A stretch of 21,734 nucleotides of DNA, taken from Streptomyces sp. NRRL S-244 (GTDB lineage: Bacteria; Actinomycetota; Actinomycetes; Streptomycetales; Streptomycetaceae). Positions 21,730-21,734 of the stretch are shown one piece after another. The notes beneath the pieces were generated by a model. It had not been told where the DNA came from, did no database searches, and saw only the letters and a program-made list of their open reading frames with translations. The first letter of the stretch is position 1, and each line of letters begins with the position of its first letter. Location of the stretch: positions 1 to 21,734 of the forward strand of contig NZ_JOCX01000048.1 in NCBI RefSeq assembly GCF_000717915.1, written 5' to 3'. Both the position numbers and the translations under genes were made by a program.

Positions 21730-21734
21730 CCCCC

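Overview
This window is chromosomal DNA of a Streptomyces or very close relative. The evidence is very high GC with G/C-dominated third codon positions, two chaplin-type genes (one ending in an LAxTG cell-wall sorting signal), a single TTA codon confined to a secreted protease, and several small protein families typical of Streptomyces. No transposase, integrase, phage gene, CRISPR array or plasmid function is visible, so it reads as core or near-core chromosome. The functional calls come from reading the sequence and from family knowledge; no database search was run.

Layout. Bases 1-1880 hold the 3' part of an acyl-CoA ligase gene and a TetR regulator with an inverted repeat between them. 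Bases 1901-3383 (minus) hold a secreted S8 subtilisin-like protease with a TTA codon in its signal peptide, followed by a small unknown gene. Bases 3573-5882 (minus) are a two-gene operon: an aminoglycoside-phosphotransferase-like kinase, then an acyl-CoA dehydrogenase. Together they match the two halves of the animal ACAD10/ACAD11 fusion and the LvaA/LvaC pair of levulinate catabolism. A good TetR-type operator lies just upstream, followed by a 14-bp degenerate tandem repeat. Bases 6071-8750 (minus) carry a metallo-beta-lactamase-fold hydrolase, a duplicated histidine-rich protein, two DUF202 membrane proteins and a Nudix hydrolase. Bases 8827-15044 (plus) carry a KstD/fumarate-reductase-like FAD dehydrogenase, a helical-repeat protein of unknown function and two different amino-acid permeases. 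Bases 15123-15639 (minus) carry a YjdM/PhnA zinc-ribbon protein and tRNA-Leu(GAG).

Bases 15808-18694 carry an M20 peptidase, then a short chaplin (ChpH-like), then a second, wall-anchored chaplin, then a convergent DUF5703 gene. The anchored chaplin is the most striking protein here: one chaplin domain, 35 Xaa-Pro-Gly (collagen-like) triplets split by an acidic cysteine-bearing interruption, then LAATG, a membrane helix and a basic tail. The short chaplin has a plausible sigma-BldN-type promoter, a TCAC-N8-GTGA site just upstream and a 5' leader hairpin. Two tandem hairpins separate it from the anchored chaplin and leave no obvious room for a second promoter, which suggests attenuated read-through: much soluble chaplin and little anchored chaplin.

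Bases 18742-19431 encode an acidic-tailed unknown protein, probably from a leaderless mRNA. Bases 19510-21693 (minus) encode a RecD2-like protein whose Walker A motif is lost although other helicase motifs remain, i.e. a likely pseudo-helicase. Strong inverted-repeat terminators sit at nearly every convergent junction.
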